Below are positions 1-6,322 of a DNA stretch of 10,470 nucleotides, one piece after another; position 1 is the first letter of the stretch; every line of letters starts with the position of its first letter. Where the stretch lies: contig JAJZMW010000052.1 of assembly GCA_021848165.1 (NCBI GenBank), positions 1 to 10,470 on the forward strand, written 5' to 3'. This DNA is from Thermoplasmata archaeon. GTDB lineage: Archaea; Thermoplasmatota; Thermoplasmata; Lutacidiplasmatales; UBA184. The position numbers were made by a program, and so were the translations under genes. The notes under the pieces are model-generated. The model was not told where the DNA came from. It saw nothing but the letters and a program-made list of their open reading frames with translations, and searched no databases.

Positions 1-2
1 GC

Positions 3-443
3 GGCCGATTCGAGAGCGCCGCGTATCGGCAGGCCCTCCGTCGTCGTCGCCGCGAGTTCTCCCAGGGGGTGCGCGTCCTTCCCCTCGAGTTCCGGGCGGC
101 CGAGGCGCGCGTCAATCGTCGCCTGCTGCGGGCGATCTTCGGCCATCGCCCCGGATTGCTGAGCCGACCCACCGGCTCGCTCGCCGGTTGGGACGTACGG
201 CCCCGGCTGGGACGCGTGCGCGTTCCCACTCTTCTGCTCGCGGGCGACCGCGAAGCCGGGCGTTTCACCGCCCGCGAGCTCCACCGCCTATGGCCGCGCT
301 CGCGGCTCACCCTGATCGCCGGCGCGGCGCACCTCCCGTTCTACGAGCAACGGGACCGTTTCCTCGGCGAGCTGCTCGACTTCCTCTCGCCGCGGCCTCG
401 GCGGGGAACGGGTCCGGATCGACGCGCTAGGAAACGGGCTTAA
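3..443 (+). CDS. alpha/beta hydrolase, C-terminal part (5' end outside window)
   Basis: The reading frame is open from the window edge to TAA at 441-443, giving about 146 visible residues. An internal GTG at 69 is not needed as a start because the frame continues upstream. The motif VPTLLLAGDRE holds the Asp (codon 246-248) at the usual place of the third catalytic residue, after the penultimate beta strand. GAAHLPFYEQ holds the catalytic His (codon 330-332), followed by the typical C-terminal helix (FLGELLDFL). The nucleophile Ser and the oxyanion region would lie upstream and cannot be seen. From family knowledge this is a soluble esterase/lipase/acyl-hydrolase-type enzyme; its substrate cannot be told. 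It ends in a basic, probably disordered Arg-rich tail. The antiporter starts 26 nt downstream on the same strand. Confidence 0.85.
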   Translation, partial: GRFESAAYRQALRRRRREFSQGVRVLPLEFRAAEARVNRRLLRAIFGHRPGLLSRPTGSLAGWDVRPRLGRVRVPTLLLAGDREAGRFTARELHRLWPRSRLTLIAGAAHLPFYEQRDRFLGELLDFLSPRPRRGTGPDRRARKRA

Positions 444-469
444 CCCGGTCGCCGCATCCCGCCTCTCCG

Positions 470-1621
470 ATGGACGGCGAAGCGTTCCTCATCGGGATGC
501 TGGTCTCCCTCTTCCTGCTCGCGAAGCTCCTCGGGTGGCTCGTGGAGCGGATCGGCCTCCCCTCGTTCGTCGGGGAGATCCTTGCTGGGGCGATCGTGAT
601 CAACTTCACGATCGGCTCGTTCAACCTCGCGGAGTACTTCGGGATCGACCCGTACACCACCGCGTCGCAATCGGGGCTCAATTTCTCGGCGCTGACGATC
701 TTCTTCTACCTCGGCCTCGTCTTTCTCGTCTTCACCGTCGGCCTGAAGATCCGGCCGTCGGCCTTGCGGAGCGTCGCGCGCTCGTCGCTCGAGATCGCCT
801 TGGTCGGCGTGGTGGTCCCGTTCGCGATCGGGGCGGCGTTCGTGCTGCTCGCGATCGGCGACGCGAACCTCTACGCCGTCCTGTTCATCGGCACCGCGCT
901 CGCGGCGAGCTCGCTCGGGGTCGTCTCCCGCCTCCTGTCCGACGACGATCTGGTCGACCGGCCCGAAGGGCGGCGTCTGCTCGGGGCGGCGGTCTTCGAG
1001 GACATCGTGGCGTTCGTCCTGCTCGCGATCATCCTCGCCTTCGCGAGCAAGGGGAGCGCGACGAACGTCGAGTTCGCCCAGCAGGTCCTCCTCGTCGTCG
1101 GCATCGCCATCGCGTTCGTGGTCGTGTTCCTCTTCCTCGCCGAGCCGGTCGCCGAGCGCCTCGCGCCGGCGGGTGCGCCCGGCGCCCCCCCGGATCCGAA
1201 GACGCGCGCGGGGGCGCTCGGCGCCGCGCTCCTCGTCGTCCTGGGAGCCGCGTTCATTGCGGCGAACTTCCAGCTCGCCGCGGTGCTGGGTGCCTTCTTC
1301 GCGGGGATGGCGATGGCGTCGATCGCTCCGCGCTTCGATCTGGAGCGGAGCTTCGACGCGCTCAACGCGCTCTTCGTCCCGTTCTTTTTCGTCTTCATCG
1401 GCCTCTTCGTCGGCGTCCCGGGCCTGCTCGCGGTCTGGCCGCTGATCGTCCTGATCACGGTCCTCGCCGTGGTGGGCAAGCTCGCCGCCGGGGCGGTCCA
1501 CGCTCGCTCGCTCGGGCGCGACGAGGCGCTCACCGTCGGCACCGCGCTCGTGGCCCGCGGGGAGGTCGCCTTGATCATCGCGATCGCGGCGGCGAACGCC
1601 GACCTCCTCTCGGACGACTAG
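470..1621 (+). CDS. cation:proton antiporter (CPA family, Kef/NapA-like), interrupted by in-frame TAG
   Basis: This is a polytopic membrane protein of 383 residues before the TAG, predicted to exchange a monovalent cation (Na+ or K+) for protons. Family signatures appear in order: LPSFVGEILAGAI (about residues 30-42); the unwound-helix motif TALAASSLGVVSRLL (about 143-157); an acidic pair E177-D178 in VFEDIVAF at the place of the DD/ND/QD ion-binding pair; and ARGEVALIIA with R363 near the C-terminus. There are about twelve hydrophobic segments, and no RCK/TrkA-N domain is seen. The start at ATG 470 fits a full first helix. There is no Shine-Dalgarno sequence, and a weak CTTAAC element about 30 nt upstream would suit a leaderless start. 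The frame closes at TAG 1619-1621, but codons from 1622 to the next TAG (1739-1741) encode what looks like the missing last transmembrane helix. The gene is therefore nonsense-mutated, read through, or carries a sequence error. Confidence 0.85.
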   Translation: MDGEAFLIGMLVSLFLLAKLLGWLVERIGLPSFVGEILAGAIVINFTIGSFNLAEYFGIDPYTTASQSGLNFSALTIFFYLGLVFLVFTVGLKIRPSALRSVARSSLEIALVGVVVPFAIGAAFVLLAIGDANLYAVLFIGTALAASSLGVVSRLLSDDDLVDRPEGRRLLGAAVFEDIVAFVLLAIILAFASKGSATNVEFAQQVLLVVGIAIAFVVVFLFLAEPVAERLAPAGAPGAPPDPKTRAGALGAALLVVLGAAFIAANFQLAAVLGAFFAGMAMASIAPRFDLERSFDALNALFVPFFFVFIGLFVGVPGLLAVWPLIVLITVLAVVGKLAAGAVHARSLGRDEALTVGTALVARGEVALIIAIAAANADLLSDD

Positions 1622-1741
1622 CTGAGCCCCCTCGTCGTGATGTCGATCGCCACCACGATCATCGGCCCGATCCTGTATCGGCGGGTCCGGGCCTCCCGGG
1701 GAGGCTCGGCGCCGGCCGCGGTCGGGCCCCCGCCCGGATAG
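1619..1741 (+). other. in-frame continuation of the antiporter beyond TAG 1619-1621
   Basis: After the TAG, 39 sense codons follow in the same frame before TAG 1739-1741. They read SPLVVMSIATTIIGPILYRR plus a Gly/Pro/Ala tail. This matches the usual end of CPA2 antiporters, where LISDE is followed by a last helix of the type LVLM..TT...P. With this piece the protein would be about 423 residues, a normal size for the family. There is no credible independent start in it. TAG is one substitution from several sense codons (for example TTG, TAC, CAG). Confidence 0.7.
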
Positions 1742-1791
1742 GGCCGCCCGAAGGTTCTTGTAAGCCGTTTCCGATTGGGGGACGAGGGACC

Positions 1792-2187
1792 ATGGCCGAT
1801 CCGAGCGCCCCCCCGATCGATCTGGACGAGAGCCCGGCGCCGGCCGAAGGGACCCGGCTCGCGGAGCGGATCGCGAGCGAGCTCGAGCTCCTCGCGCGGA
1901 ACGTCGAGCTCCTCGAACGGCTCGCGAACAGCCCGCCGATGGGGATCATCCGCCTGAGCGAGGCGATGCACCTGCCGATCCACAAGGTCCGCTACTCCTT
2001 GCACCTCCTCGAGCGCGAGGGGGTCATCCAGCCGTCGGCCGATGGCGCGGTCGTGACGGACCTCGCGCAGGAGTACTGGGCGACGCTCGATCGGACGCTC
2101 GAACGGATGACGACCCAGATCCAGCGGCTCAAGGAGCGGGCCGCGGAGCACCGGAGCCGGCCGCCGGCGCGCCGGAAAGGCTATTAG
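1792..2187 (+). CDS. small archaeal winged-helix (HTH) transcriptional regulator
   Basis: This is a 131-residue soluble protein. A Pro/Asp-rich N-terminus (1-20) is followed by a helix with alternating Glu/Leu (about 25-46). The helix-turn-helix core (about 50-80) follows: MGIIRLSEAMHLP is the positioning helix and turn, IHKVRYSLHLLEREGVI the recognition helix leading into the wing, and QPSADGAVVT the wing. The helical C-terminus (about 92-120) could dimerise, and the protein ends in a basic tail. The pattern 'PIGI.+LSE..G.P.HKVRYSL..LE.EG.I.PS..GA..T' is familiar from small archaeal predicted regulators. No target or ligand can be inferred. The ATG at 1792 is chosen because the frame upstream of it only translates antisense-like Arg-rich sequence from the antiporter. 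There is no strong Shine-Dalgarno sequence. It lies 50 nt after the antiporter extension. Confidence 0.8.
   Translation: MADPSAPPIDLDESPAPAEGTRLAERIASELELLARNVELLERLANSPPMGIIRLSEAMHLPIHKVRYSLHLLEREGVIQPSADGAVVTDLAQEYWATLDRTLERMTTQIQRLKERAAEHRSRPPARRKGY
2181..2187 (+). promoter_or_regulatory. possible TATA element for tRNA-Asn
   Basis: The AT-rich string CTATTAG in an otherwise GC-rich region is centred about 30 nt before the tRNA-Asn 5' end. That is the spacing expected of an archaeal TATA box. It overlaps the stop codon of the regulator gene. No other candidate lies in the 26-nt gap. Confidence 0.35.
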
Positions 2188-2213
2188 CGCGATGCCGGCT
2201 CGGCCGCTTCGGT

Positions 2214-2318
2214 GCCGCCGTAGCTCAGTGGTAGAGCGATCGGCTGTTAACCGAAAGGTCAGCGGTTCGAAAGGCGGGCCCGACGCTCCGAGCCCGCCCC
2301 AAATCCCGCTCGGCGGCG
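2214..2318 (+). tRNA. tRNA-Asn(GUU) with a 33-nt BHB intron in the T-loop
   Basis: The acceptor strand GCCGCCG (2214-2220) pairs with CGGCGGC (2311-2317), with discriminator G2318 and no encoded CCA. The D-stem is GCTC (2223-2226)/GAGC (2234-2237). The anticodon loop 2244-2250 holds GTT at 2246-2248. The anticodon stem has an A.A mismatch at its outer pair (27-43). The T-stem is AGCGG (2261-2265)/CCGCT (2306-2310). Read as contiguous DNA, the T-loop would be about 40 nt. Removing 2272-2304 leaves a perfect seven-base loop, TTCGAAC. The mature exons are 2214-2271 and 2305-2318, 72 nt in all. The intron position corresponds to 59/60 in standard tRNA numbering. Confidence 0.9.
2272..2304 (+). 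other. tRNA-Asn intron (archaeal bulge-helix-bulge type)
   Basis: The intron folds as a hairpin: GGCGGGC (2273-2279) pairs with GCCCGCC (2292-2298) around a 12-nt loop. Moving outward, the 5' bulge is AAA (2270-2272). A four-base central helix TTCG (2266-2269) against CCAA (2299-2302) has one C.C mismatch. The 3' bulge is ATC (2303-2305), and the outer helix is the T-stem itself (AGCGG/CCGCT). This is the exon-intron BHB layout cut by the archaeal tRNA splicing endonuclease after the second base of each three-base bulge, and those cuts give exactly a seven-base T-loop. The central mismatch makes it a relaxed BHB. Confidence 0.85.
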
Positions 2319-2339
2319 CCTCGTTACCGTCTACCCGGG

Positions 2340-2415
2340 GGGCCCGTAGCTCAGTCCGGCCCAGAGCGACCGGCTCATAACCGGTTGGTCGACGGTTCAA
2401 ATCCGTCCGGGCCCA
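2340..2415 (+). tRNA. tRNA with anticodon CAU (elongator Met, or Ile2)
   Basis: The acceptor strand GGGCCCG (2340-2346) pairs with CGGGCCC (2408-2414), with discriminator A2415 and no encoded CCA. The D-stem is GCTC (2349-2352)/GAGC (2364-2367), with the invariant GG in an 11-base loop. The anticodon stem is ACCGG/CCGGT (2369-2373/2381-2385) around CTCATAA, anticodon CAT 2376-2378. The T-arm is GACGG-TTCAAAT-CCGTC (2391-2407). The anticodon stem lacks the three G:C pairs at its loop end that mark initiator tRNA, so this is not the initiator. Elongator Met and the Ile2 species, whose C34 is modified to agmatidine in archaea, cannot be separated with certainty from the sequence. It lies 21 nt after tRNA-Asn and could share its transcript. 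Confidence 0.92.
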
Positions 2416-2926
2416 TCTCACGGGAGATCGGGACGAGCCGAGGGGGTGGGGTGCGGCGCGGGGGCAGCGAACGGACCGACCAGATGCCGAAGAGCCCGAG
2501 GAGGCCCCCCCCGACCCCCACGAGGAGCAGCCAGCCGTAGAGGGGGAGGAGGGCCGCCGGACCGGAGCAATCGGAGCACCGCTCGACGAAGTTCTCGATG
2601 ACGAGGAGCGGAGCCCGATCGACGTTGATCACGCCGGAGGAGGAGACCGGCAGAAAATTGTCCGAACCGGCGACCTCGTACCGATGGAACCCGTCCGCCA
2701 CGCGGAACACGATCGAGGAGTTGGACGAGGTCGTCGCCGCCCCATCGAGCGTGACCGTCCAGTTCGTTCCGGGGGCGAGGCCGGCGGCGGTGAAGGTCAC
2801 GGTGTAGAGGGGCGCGGCGGCGGGGGCGGCCCCGCTCGGGGCGGGAGGCGGGGGGAGGGCAAACGCGATCGCGACGACCACGAGCACTCCGACGAGCGCC
2901 CACGGGGCCGGGCCCCTACGGAACAT
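2375..2926 (-). CDS. membrane-anchored surface protein with one YTVTF-type beta domain; stop lies inside the tRNA
   Basis: The protein has 183 residues from ATG 2924-2926. That start has the best ribosome site (AAGGAG, plus-strand 2937-2942, 10 nt away). An alternative ATG seven codons upstream (2947) is possible. The N-terminal hydrophobic segment (about 8-24) is a signal peptide or anchor, followed by a Pro/Ala-rich linker. Residues about 41-113 begin YTVTFTAAGLAPGTNWTVTL, the extracellular beta-sandwich repeat seen many times in large Thermoplasmata surface proteins. A CxxC (C117, C120) and a second transmembrane segment (about 124-150) follow, then a basic tail. The first in-frame stop is TGA at 2375-2377, inside the CAU tRNA, so residues 171-183 are antisense to the tRNA. 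The gene is divergent from the large secreted protein gene at 3110. Its function is unknown beyond a cell-surface location. Confidence 0.75.
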   Translation of the reverse strand: MFRRGPAPWALVGVLVVVAIAFALPPPPAPSGAAPAAAPLYTVTFTAAGLAPGTNWTVTLDGAATTSSNSSIVFRVADGFHRYEVAGSDNFLPVSSSGVINVDRAPLLVIENFVERCSDCSGPAALLPLYGWLLLVGVGGGLLGLFGIWSVRSLPPRRTPPPRLVPISREMGPDGFEPSTNRL

Positions 2927-3065
2927 CGCCGGAACTCTCCTTGCCATCCGTTCACGGCTCCGGGCGACGGGCGCGCCATGATTCTTCCGACTTCTTGAGT
3001 TTACCGTCGGGGGTTGCGCGGGGCTACCGGGCCGGGTTCCCGAGCGGGCCCTCTGCGACGGCGCC

Positions 3066-3073
3066 TTAAATAT
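3066..3073 (+). promoter_or_regulatory. TATA box of the large secreted protein gene
   Basis: TTAAATAT stands out in GC-rich sequence 37-44 nt before ATG 3110. With the usual 25-27 nt TATA-to-start distance, transcription would begin near 3095, giving a leader of about 15 nt. It also argues against translation starts upstream of 3110. Confidence 0.7.
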
Positions 3074-3109
3074 CTCGAACGAACTCCGACACAGAACGAG
3101 GCGTGGCGC

Positions 3110-5800
3110 ATGAACCAACGAAGCACGGGACATTGGGCGGTCGCGATCTCTCTGGTGGTGCTGCTCGGTATGGCGATCGTTCCGGCGTTCGCTCTTGCCT
3201 CGGGATCGCCGGTCCCCGCGTCGCACGCCCCGGGAGCGGGGGCGGCCGCCTCCCCCCCGACCCCGAGAGGCGTGGTGCGGACCCACTCGCTCGCGCCGAT
3301 CTCGTCGGGGGGAGGTTCGACCAGCGGCGGGACCTCGAGCGACTGCGTCCAAGGAAACGTGGTCGACGCCTACTGCGGTCACTACTACGAAGGCGCGCAG
3401 ATCCTCGACCCCGCCCCGATCGCGCAGTGCAACCTCTTCTGCGAGGACCCTCCTCTCTCGAACTCGCTCAGCATGACGGTCACGATGCCCACGGGGGCCC
3501 CCGCGGCGGGGGACAACTGGGCCGTGATCCTCTCCGCGTTCGATGACGCGGGCCTCCCCTCGTACGATCAGGTCGGATTCGCGCCGTATGCCGGGGTCGG
3601 GTGGGTTCCGGTGTACAGTTACTCGACCGCCTGCGGCGAAGCGTCCGGGATCGAGTCGTACCTGGCGCCGTTCGTCGTCCTGGCCCCGAACACGCAGTAC
3701 ACGTTCACGCTGCACTCCTACCCGAACGGCACCATCGGCTTCCTCGCCTCGCTCACCAGCACGGGGGCCCAGGTGTTCTCCGATTTCCAGTATACCGGCG
3801 GGAACGCCTTCTTCGTCGTCCCGTACGTCACCTGCTGGAACAATCTCTACACGTACAGCGCCTACTCCGTCATGGAAGAGGTCTTCACGGTTCAGTACTC
3901 GAACTTCCCGAACTACAATTTCGACCTGAACGCCATCTGGACCCCCGGGCCGATCCTGGGATTCCCGTACTCGTGGGACTCGTTCTCCTCGGGCGCTCCG
4001 GGAGGGTACGTGGGCACCCAGATCAACAGCAACAACGTCGCGCTCCTGAACACTCCGTTCCAAGCGACCTTCATCACCAACGCCGGCGGGGGCGTGGGGA
4101 CGTTGTACATCACCGAAGGGACCGGCGGGGAGCAGACGACCGGCACGGTCTCGTACGCGGGTCCCTCGCTCTCGTGCGGCGGGATCGCGTGCGACGAGGT
4201 CTCCTTCCAGGGCATGCCGAGCGGTTGGTGCTTCGACGGATGCGGGACGCCCCCGTCGTCCGGGTTCCCCTTCGATTCGGGGATCTTCTACGTGACGATC
4301 TCCGCCCCCTTGTCGGCGCCGACCGGCGTCTACACGTTCGAGATGGAGGTGAGTTCGCTCACCGGCGCCGGGGGTCCGACGTTCGTGACGTTCCATGTCG
4401 TCGTCGCCCCGGACGTCGGCGGGTGCGTCGCCGCCGGGACGCTCATCGCGACCCCCGGCGGCGCGGCGCCGGTCCAGTCGCTCGCGCCCGGGGACCCGGT
4501 GCTCGAGTACAATCTCTCGACCGGCACGCTCGAGACCGGCTACGTCCTCTTCACGACCGCGACGAACGAGACCTCTCTCATCAACGTCAACCATGGCCTG
4601 ATCGAGCTCACCCCCACCGACCAGCCGATCTACGTGAGCAACGCGACGTATACGGGGTGGTTGGCCGCCCCCGACCAGCTCGCGGTCGGGGACTCGCTCT
4701 TCGCGCCGCAGAGCGGGCTCTGGATCCCGGTCACCAGCGTGGCCCTCGTCCCCACGAACGCGACCGTCTACGCGGTCGTGACGAGCAACGAGAACAATTT
4801 CATCGGCTCCGGGGTCCTCCTGGACTTGAAGGCCCTCTTCGCGATGCGCTTGTCGCCCGGGCCCGTCGCTCCCGTCTCGCCCGGGGGCGTGGAGTTCGCG
4901 CAGTCGGCGTTCGATCCCCAGAACGGGCTCCTGTACCTCGCGGAGCCCGGCAACGGGATCGTCGCCGTCGTCGATCCGGTCGGCCCGAGCGTCGTGGTGA
5001 CGATCCCGGTCGGGCGCGTGCCGATGGGCCTCGCCTACGATCCGACCGCGCAGGCGATCGTGGTGAGCGACTTTTTCGGCGGCGCCGTGTACGAGATCCA
5101 ACCGTCGACCAACACGATCGTCGCCGGCCCGATCCCGGTCGGGGACGGGCCGACGTCGATCACGTTCGACCCGCTGGGCCAGACGCTCTGGGTCACGAAC
5201 GCACGGTCGGACACGGTGAGCCTCCTGAGCGCCGCGAGCTTGACCCTCGAGGGCACCCTCGCCGCCGGGACGTACCCCGTGGCCTCGGTCTTCGATGCGG
5301 CTCAGCGGACGATGTGGGTCGCGAGCGAGTGGTCGGGAGCCCTCCTCGGATACTCTGCCGGGCCTTCGGCGCAACCGACGGCCACGATCGCTCTCACCGG
5401 ACTGCCGGATTCGATCGCGGTCGCTCCCCGGGGTGGGATCCTCCTGGTCGGTGAGATCGAGAGCGCAGGCGTTCTGCTCCTCAACCCATGGGCCGCGGAG
5501 GGATCGGAGGGTTCAGCGGCGAGCTTCCTCGTGCCGAACCACGCGAGCGGCCTCACATCCACCGGCGTTCTGTTCGACCCCGAGAACGGGATGGTCTACG
5601 TGGCGAACGGCAGCGGCGGAGACGTCCTCGTCGTGAATCCCTGGTCGGGGTGGATCGTCGCGGACGTCGGCGTCACGGGTACGCCGACCGGTCTCGTCCT
5701 CGATGGGCAGAACGGGGTCGTCTACGCGGTCGATGCCGGATCGGGCGCGGTCTCGGCCGTCCCGCTCCCCGGTGGCGGAGCGTGGGACGCGTCGGACTGA
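3110..5800 (+). CDS. large secreted protein: unknown N-terminal region, Hint-like domain, YVTN-type beta-propeller
   Basis: The protein has 896 residues from ATG 3110, just downstream of a TATA box. A signal peptide (about 8-31, AISLVVLLGMAIVPAFALAS) and a Ser/Pro/Gly linker lead into a region (about 80-435) rich in Tyr, Phe, Asn and Gly with several Cys, probably extracellular beta-sandwiches; no family is recognised. Residues 439-574 resemble a Hint (hedgehog/intein) fold. C439 opens block A (GCVAAGTLIATPGG, then PVQSLAPGDPVLEYN), followed by LTPTDQPIYV (500-509) and NNFIGSGVLL (562-571). The TxxH His and the terminal His-Asn are absent. From about 595 to the end there are six or seven blade-like repeats (FDP.NG..YVAN...V.V.....V.....VG..P.G), typical of YVTN propellers. 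There is no C-terminal transmembrane anchor, so it is probably released or held non-covalently. The role is unknown; adhesion or cell-surface binding is a guess. Confidence 0.88.
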   Translation: MNQRSTGHWAVAISLVVLLGMAIVPAFALASGSPVPASHAPGAGAAASPPTPRGVVRTHSLAPISSGGGSTSGGTSSDCVQGNVVDAYCGHYYEGAQILDPAPIAQCNLFCEDPPLSNSLSMTVTMPTGAPAAGDNWAVILSAFDDAGLPSYDQVGFAPYAGVGWVPVYSYSTACGEASGIESYLAPFVVLAPNTQYTFTLHSYPNGTIGFLASLTSTGAQVFSDFQYTGGNAFFVVPYVTCWNNLYTYSAYSVMEEVFTVQYSNFPNYNFDLNAIWTPGPILGFPYSWDSFSSGAPGGYVGTQINSNNVALLNTPFQATFITNAGGGVGTLYITEGTGGEQTTGTVSYAGPSLSCGGIACDEVSFQGMPSGWCFDGCGTPPSSGFPFDSGIFYVTISAPLSAPTGVYTFEMEVSSLTGAGGPTFVTFHVVVAPDVGGCVAAGTLIATPGGAAPVQSLAPGDPVLEYNLSTGTLETGYVLFTTATNETSLINVNHGLIELTPTDQPIYVSNATYTGWLAAPDQLAVGDSLFAPQSGLWIPVTSVALVPTNATVYAVVTSNENNFIGSGVLLDLKALFAMRLSPGPVAPVSPGGVEFAQSAFDPQNGLLYLAEPGNGIVAVVDPVGPSVVVTIPVGRVPMGLAYDPTAQAIVVSDFFGGAVYEIQPSTNTIVAGPIPVGDGPTSITFDPLGQTLWVTNARSDTVSLLSAASLTLEGTLAAGTYPVASVFDAAQRTMWVASEWSGALLGYSAGPSAQPTATIALTGLPDSIAVAPRGGILLVGEIESAGVLLLNPWAAEGSEGSAASFLVPNHASGLTSTGVLFDPENGMVYVANGSGGDVLVVNPWSGWIVADVGVTGTPTGLVLDGQNGVVYAVDAGSGAVSAVPLPGGGAWDASD

Positions 5801-5881
5801 GCCCGAGCGCCCGGCCCGAGGGTCGGGGCGACCGGTCCCGAGGGCGTGGGAAAGGGTCGTCCGAGGGCCGTCCGTTCTCGC

Positions 5882-6322
5882 TCAGCTGTTGCAGCCGCAA
5901 CCGCCTCCGCCGCAGCCGCATCCGCCGCCGGCTTCGGCGTCGGGCATCGCTTCGGCGCCGGGGGCGCGGAGGGCGTTCAGCTTCGGCGCGGAGATCTTGA
6001 AGCCGGTCGCTTCGAGGGTCTCGACGTAATCGATCGAGGCGCCCTCGAGCATCTCGGCGGAGAGGTCGTCCACGAAGAGGGAGAGCCCGTCCACGCGGAT
6101 CACCTGGTCGCCCGGGCGCTCGGAATCGAACGCCATGCCGAACCGGGGCCCTCCGGGGCCGTCGCCCTCTCCGCAGCCGCACCCGCCGCCACCGCATCCG
6201 CAGCCGCCGCCCTCGCCGCCGGGCTCGAGATAGACTCGGACGCCGGTGCCCGGGGTCTGGCTTCGGATCAGCTCTCGGACCTGGTCCAACGCGGGTTTGG
6301 AAACATCCACCTGTACTGACAT
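5882..6322 (-). CDS. HesB/IscA-fold protein with two C-x-C-x4-C-x-C blocks (8 Cys)
   Basis: The protein has 146 residues from ATG 6320-6322, with GGAGG (plus-strand 6332-6336) 9 nt upstream and its own TATA box. The fold matches the neighbouring A-type carrier: VSKPALDQVRELIR helix, VRVYLEPGG strand, FGMAFD after the first ligand site, SLFVDD, a helix, then GASIDYVETLEATGFKI. Where the family has one ligand Cys, this protein has an insertion with C41, C43, C48 and C50 in CGCGGGGCGC. Where the family has a C-terminal CxC, it has a linker ending in the same ten-residue block (C135, C137, C142, C144) just before the end. From family knowledge the fold binds Fe-S clusters or iron at these two sites. 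It may carry a larger or different metal load, or act in metal storage; this is inference. It ends at TGA 5882-5884 and is convergent with the secreted protein gene, 81 nt away. Confidence 0.85.
   Translation of the reverse strand: MSVQVDVSKPALDQVRELIRSQTPGTGVRVYLEPGGEGGGCGCGGGGCGCGEGDGPGGPRFGMAFDSERPGDQVIRVDGLSLFVDDLSAEMLEGASIDYVETLEATGFKISAPKLNALRAPGAEAMPDAEAGGGCGCGGGGCGCNS

Noticed and set aside
440..1501. Long minus-strand frame opposite the antiporter
   Set aside because: It is a highly charged shadow without hydrophobic core or motif; the plus strand carries clear family motifs.
1619..1621. TAG as a pyrrolysine codon
   Set aside because: It is not accepted as the main explanation because TAG is the commonest stop in this window and no pyl gene is visible. 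It is kept only as an alternative in the findings.
1618..2421. Minus-strand frame of 267 codons reading DLNRRPTGYEPVAL near its start
   Set aside because: It is the well-known artefact of translating through tRNA genes on the opposite strand. The rest is a low-complexity Arg/Pro/Leu shadow of the regulator gene.
2948..5374. The first 800 or so codons of the 999-codon minus-strand frame ending at 2375
   Set aside because: Arg/Glu/Asp-rich composition is typical of a GC-rich antisense frame opposite the secreted protein gene. Only the last 183 codons (from 2926) look like a real protein with signal peptide, domain and membrane segment.
5801..5881. Possible terminator between the convergent genes
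   Set aside because: There is no T-run of the kind that ends archaeal transcripts and no convincing hairpin; nothing else is recognised in this gap.
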